NCBI GenBank assembly: GCA_001414345.1
Contig: LLCB01000150.1
Coordinates: 124,001 to 188,000, forward strand
Direction: 5' to 3'
DNA: 64,000 nucleotides
DNA from: Hymenoscyphus infarciens
Taxonomy: Eukaryota; Ascomycota; Leotiomycetes; Helotiales; Helotiaceae
Shown here in pieces: positions 59,881 to 64,000 of the stretch. The notes below the pieces were generated by a model that was not told the DNA's origin, did not search any database, and worked only from the letters and a program-made list of their open reading frames with translations. The translations under genes were made by a program, and so were the position numbers. Each line of letters begins with the position of its first letter. Position 1 is the stretch's first letter.

Positions 59881-62348
59881 ATGACCCCCTCCGCAAGGAA
59901 CAAAGTCGAAGATGACTTCGTTTTCACAATATCCGACAATGAAGATGATCTAGCAGAAGATATCGAGGAGGAAGTCCTAGCATCTCCCCCGCCATCAAAC
60001 AAGAAGCGGAAGCGAGCCGCCGAAACCTCGAAAGCCACCACGAAGAAGAGCAAAAAATCAAAGAAAGGGAAGGCTTCCGAAGATGACGAGGAGGAAAATA
60101 CAAACGAGGGAATATGGGGTGCGAAAGACGAGGATGATGGTGCTATGGACTCGGATTTCGAATTTGCCAATGAAGGTGGTGAGGGGGCTTTGGAGGAGTT
60201 CGAGGGTTGGGGATTCGAGAGTGCGAAGAAGGGTATTAATGGTTTTGGAGGGGATAAAAGGACTGTGGATATAGACGAAATTATTGCGCGACGGAGAGAG
60301 AAGAAGGATGGACCTGCAAAACCAGATGTCAAAAAGGCAGATGAAGAGGAGGGTAGTGGTTCTGACGACGAGGAACCAGTGGATGTGGAAGGACTAGATC
60401 TGGAAAACTCTGGCGACGAATTTTTGGCAGAAGACGGATTTGGAATGGGTGCAGACCCTGCGGATGAAGATTCTGGCAGTGAACAAGACCCTGAAGAAGA
60501 CCCAGAGGACCAGGATGGCGAAGCCGATTCGGATGACGACTCTGTTGCAAGTCCCGCTCCCCATCCCGACGATGTTGCTATGGGCGATTCTTCCGACGGG
60601 GAAGAGAACGACGAGGACCCAGAAGAAGCCGCTCGCAGAGAAGCCTTTTTCGCACCAGAAGAGAAACCTGCCAAAGGAGCCAAGAAAACCTCAAATCTAT
60701 CATTCCAAGCAATGTCGTTATCCAGGCCGATTCTACGAGGTCTTGCTGCTGTTGGGTTCACACAACCAACTCCTATTCAAGCCAAAACTATACCAGTTGC
60801 TCTGTTGGGAAAGGATGTTGTCGGTGGAGCTGTCACTGGTTCCGGAAAGACTGGAGCATTCGTCGTTCCAGTTCTTGAACGTCTTTTGTACCGCCCTAAA
60901 AAGGTTCCCACAAGCAGAGTAGTGATTTTGATGCCTACGCGTGAATTGGCAATACAATGCCACGCTGTAGCCACCAAACTTGCAAGTCATACCGATATCA
61001 AATTCTGCTTGGCCGTGGGAGGTCTTAGTCTCAAAGTCCAGGAAGCAGAACTGAGACTTCGACCAGATGTGATCATTGCCACTCCTGGTAGATTTATTGA
61101 TCACATGCGAAACTCGCCCAGTTTTACTGTCGACACTTTGGAAATCTTGGTTCTTGATGAAGCCGATCGAATGCTTGAGGCAGGATTTGCTGACGAGCTG
61201 AACGAGATTTTGACGACAATTCCCAAGTCAAGACAAACCATGTTGTTTTCTGCAACGATGACTTCATCTGTTGATAATTTGATTCGTGTTGGATTGAATC
61301 GACCAGTTAGAATTCTCGTCGACGCACAGAAGCAAACCGTTGGTACTTTGATTCAAGAATTCATTCGTCTACGACCAGGCAGAGAAACAAAGAGAATGGG
61401 ATATCTCCTTTATCTCTGTGCCAATCTTTACACCGACAGAGTTATTGTGTTTTTCCGACAAAAGAAGGAAGCCCATAGAGCAAGAGTTATTTTCGGTCTT
61501 TCTGGTCTCAAAGCTACTGAATTACATGGTAGCATGAGCCAAGAACAGGTAAATTATTCTTCATATCTAACATCGAAATGTACTCACCCAACTTCTAGCG
61601 TATTGCAAGTATGGAAGCCTTCAGAGACGGCAAAGCAGCCTTCTTACTTGCCACCGATTTAGCATCCAGAGGTCTCGATATCAAGGGTGTCGACACAGTT
61701 ATAAATTACGAAGCTCCTCAATCCCATGAAATCTATCTCCACAGAGTCGGAAGAACTGCCCGTGCAGGACGAGCAGGTCGAGCATGCACACTGGCCGCCG
61801 AACCCGACCGAAAAATCGTCAAGGCAGCCGTAAAAAGCGGAAGAGCTCAAGGAGCCAAGATCGTGAGTCGAGTAATCGAAGCCTCAGATGCAGACGAATG
61901 GGCCGAAAAGGTCGACGACATGGAAGATGAAATCGAAGAGATCCTCAAAGAAGAAAAAGAAGATAAAGTCCTTGCACAATTAGAGATGCAAGTTAAGAAG
62001 GGTGATAACATGATAGATCACCAGGAGGAAATCCAAGGACGACCGAAACGAACTTGGTTCGAGAGCGAGGTGGACAAAACAAACGCTAAGAAGGCTGGAA
62101 GAGCGGAGTTGAATGGTGTACAGAGTATCCTGAAGAAGAAACCTGGGAAGTTGAGTAATAAGGATAAGAAGAAGCTTGATGATCGGGATACGAGGACTGA
62201 GGGGAAGGTATGGAAGAAGGGTAGAGCCGAGAGGGATGGAAAGGGAGCCTTGGCACCTGTGAAGGGGAAGAAGAAGGTTAAGGGTGGTAAGCCGGGTGCC
62301 AAACCGGCTGGCAAACCAACCGGGGGCAAATTCGGGAAGAAGAGGTAG
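59881..62348 (+). CDS. drs1: DEAD-box RNA helicase Drs1 (60S ribosome biogenesis)
   Basis: Nucleolar ATP-dependent RNA helicase needed for large-subunit assembly; 805 residues. The N-terminal 270 residues are very acidic with Lys-rich patches, as in Drs1. Helicase motifs follow in order: Q motif [18 protein letters not shown] (about 318-325), Ia PTRELA, Ib TPGR, II DEAD (about 425-428), [30 protein letters not shown]. The Lys-rich C-terminus ([11 protein letters not shown]...) is usual for the family. Exons are 59881-61548 and 61599-62348; the join gives [28 protein letters not shown]. Start chosen at [22 protein letters not shown], which matches the DDF...SDNE start of Drs1 proteins; an in-frame ATG 162 bp upstream is less likely. 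Confidence 0.96.
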
Positions 62349-63042
62349 TTGATGTTGACGTTGACTGTTAAGCTAGTCTGTAACTCAAAAAGATTGATAC
62401 CCATTATGGTATTTTGTATGTAGCAGGTGTTTGTCCCTACAGTTGTTTTTCCATACCTCTCTTTTCCGTCTTATTTGCCCTTGCTTTCGTCTCACTTTGT
62501 TTTTGCGCTTCCACTTTACACTTCAGCCTTTCCTCAAGCCCCCCACTTCATCGCTTCTCGACTTCTTTACTCGAAATGAAAGATTCAAAGAAGAAGTGAC
62601 CACGATCGAGAAGGAAGGAGTTTATGTAGTTAGGCACATCGTTCAACTTAGCGACATTCTCCAAAACAGGTTCGAAAGGCGGAGGGGAGGGAAAGTGCTA
62701 GAAAGGACCAAATTTTCTCTCGGGAAACAAATTTTTTTTTTTTTTGAAGTGTCCAGTAGAAGAGAAACGGGCTTTCTTCAGAAAAAGCCTTCCACCTCGA
62801 AGAAAGGGATAATCAGATATGTTCTTACAAAAAATGTTCTCAGATGATCAAGACATCGACCTTTCACTTCTTTCAACCCCTCCCTCTCAAAATGGTATCT
62901 GAGTGTTCCGTGCTTTCCAAAGTAAGAGATCTTCTTTTCTTCTTTTCAGAATCAAGTGCATATCTCTGTTTTTTTGAGTACAAAATGTCCACACGATGTA
63001 TTAAATTACTTTCACAATTTAAATGTAAAGTTTTAATTCCTA
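62349..63042. other. 3' flank of drs1, no gene seen
   Basis: A 138-codon open frame on the plus strand (62431-62847) has no recognisable features. Pyrimidine-rich near 62.45-62.58 kb and AT-rich after 62.7 kb. Confidence 0.45.
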
Positions 63043-63433
63043 CCTCGGGGGGGGGGGGGGTTCGCAGATCTTCGTACGCTCTCTTTTTTACACCTAAAAT
63101 CACTTATATTCACCTTGTTTAAAATACTACTATAAAATAACATTAACTATTTCTTAGAAGTTTTCAAGTATTTCCTTAGAAATCTTTACTTTAGATTCTT
63201 TAGTTTCTCTTTCCAAGCTAAGCCAATCGTGCATTATTTAGGTCATAGTAAGAGGTGTCTAGAAAGTTACTAAATTTGAGCCGATTTTGGTATACTCCGG
63301 TGTTTTCCCGACTCTTCCTACTTTTGTACTAATATCACTCAAGACCTAGTATATATTTAGTGTATTAAACGCCTTTTTGCGATGACTTTTGGTGTAAAAA
63401 GAGGGCCGTACGAATATCTGCGAACCCCCGCTG
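63043..63433. mobile_element. Tc1/mariner-type MITE, 391 bp, with G-run expanded in one terminal repeat
   Basis: The left arm (from 63043: CCTCGGGG..., GTTCGCAGATCTTCGTACG, CTCTTTTTTACACC) is repeated inverted at the right end (GGTGTAAAAAGAGGGCCGTA, CGAATATCTGCGAACCCCCG, to 63433). TA dinucleotides flank both ends (63041-63042 and 63434-63435). The left arm has about 14 G where the right has 5. The interior is AT-rich with no open frame. Its terminal repeat differs from that of the 2215-2685 element, so it belongs to another family. Confidence 0.75.
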
Positions 63434-63478
63434 TAAGATAGAAAAAGTAGAAATGGTATCCGCAATCTCTCAAGGAAC

Positions 63479-63515
63479 CAACCCCAACCCCAACCCCAAC
63501 CCCAACCCCAACCCC
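63479..63515. repeat. CCCCAA hexanucleotide array, six units
   Basis: Six CCCCAA units, equal to TTGGGG on the other strand, about 45 bp past the right end of the MITE. TTGGGG is the ciliate telomere repeat, while filamentous ascomycetes use TTAGGG, so this is most likely a microsatellite. Confidence 0.85.
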
Positions 63516-64000
63516 TTTCTCTTTTTGGGGGAGGCTTGGTATAGAAGAGCGCCACAAAAATCTCCTTATAGAACTTCCTCATCCATCTCGTCATCCTTGG
63601 AACCCCCTAGGCCCCTCCCCTCGCGTCACCCTCAGCCCTCAAATCACAACCATCGAATTACTTTCTGGAATATCCGCCACATTGCCTCTAACAAGACCGA
63701 AATTCCGGATCCATTATCCGGTAGTGGAGTAGTTCGAGGGGGTCGTCGGGTCACGCTCACGCTCGGAAGGAAACCTTTTTCCCAGGTTCCAATTCAGTTG
63801 CTACTTCGAAGAACCTCGTCATATCGCTCTAGATATGGACGACCCCATGCCGAAGTACCTTCTCAACTTCGAACCCGGCCCCTTTCACTCTCCCTTCAAT
63901 AATCAAATCTAATGTCTCTTAACCTCTCTTATCCACTCAACTAGGAATCCATCCTATTTCCTCCATGGGCCACTTCATCCAAAGCCTATACTCCTTCTGC
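63516..64000. other. Right edge, no supported gene
   Basis: A plus-strand open frame spans to 63902 and is Ser/Arg/Pro-rich without recognisable domain. It may be 5' leader of a gene lying beyond the window. Confidence 0.35.

Noticed and set aside
63479..63515. CCCCAA array as a telomere
   Set aside because: Filamentous ascomycete telomeres are TTAGGG; only six units occur and sequence continues past them.

Overview
The window is nuclear DNA from a filamentous ascomycete. The evidence is the gene set (a GH74 xyloglucanase, a CPS1/DIP2-type protein, a Zn2Cys6 regulator, a class II cAMP phosphodiesterase), short introns of about 45-75 nt with CTAAC/CTGAC-like branch sites, and AT-rich islands of decayed mobile DNA that look RIP-mutated. 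A plant-associated leotiomycete is my best guess, but it is inference: no rRNA or mitochondrial marker is present.

Layout, left to right. 1-524: 5' part of a secreted GH74 gene that runs off the left edge. About 1.9-3.1 kb: AT-rich island holding a 471-bp MITE with TA target duplication. 3.4-7.7 kb: a monocarboxylate-type MFS transporter and an FAD-dependent oxidoreductase, both on the minus strand. 8.1-12.7 kb: mitochondrial phosphatidylserine decarboxylase (psd1), divergent from a ubiquitin-like ER membrane protein of the Herp/Usa1 type. 14.5-18.3 kb: a large protein with ten PPHLR-type motifs ending in a GNAT domain. 19.3-20.2 kb: the GTPase Arl2. 20.2-28.2 kb: about 8 kb with no recognisable gene, ending at a Zn2Cys6 regulator (28.2-30.3 kb). 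31.3-35 kb: a minisatellite and a RIP-like AT island with an LTR-like pair of repeats and one N.

35.4-38.3 kb: a fungal RelA/SpoT-domain protein, divergent from a proteasome-type ubiquitin hydrolase (UCHL5/Uch2). 39.5-41.2 kb: an SSH4-type Rsp5 adaptor. 42.9-44.1 kb: an unrecognised single-exon protein. 46.9-48.8 kb: low-affinity cAMP phosphodiesterase pde1. 49.6-55.5 kb: the 1872-residue CPS1/DIP2 homologue. 57.6-59.3 kb: a conserved-looking nuclear protein. 59.9-62.3 kb: the ribosome-biogenesis helicase Drs1. The right edge carries a second MITE (391 bp) and a CCCCAA array.

The genes do not form one pathway or an obvious metabolite cluster. Several deal with ubiquitin and membrane-protein quality control (Usa1/Herp-like, Uch2-like, SSH4-like) and several with lipid or second-messenger metabolism (psd1, DIP2-like, pde1, RelA/SpoT-like). 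I read this as ordinary scattered housekeeping order. The two most unusual proteins are the RelA/SpoT-domain protein and the PPHLR-array/GNAT protein. Exon boundaries were set by hand from splice consensus and reading-frame continuity.
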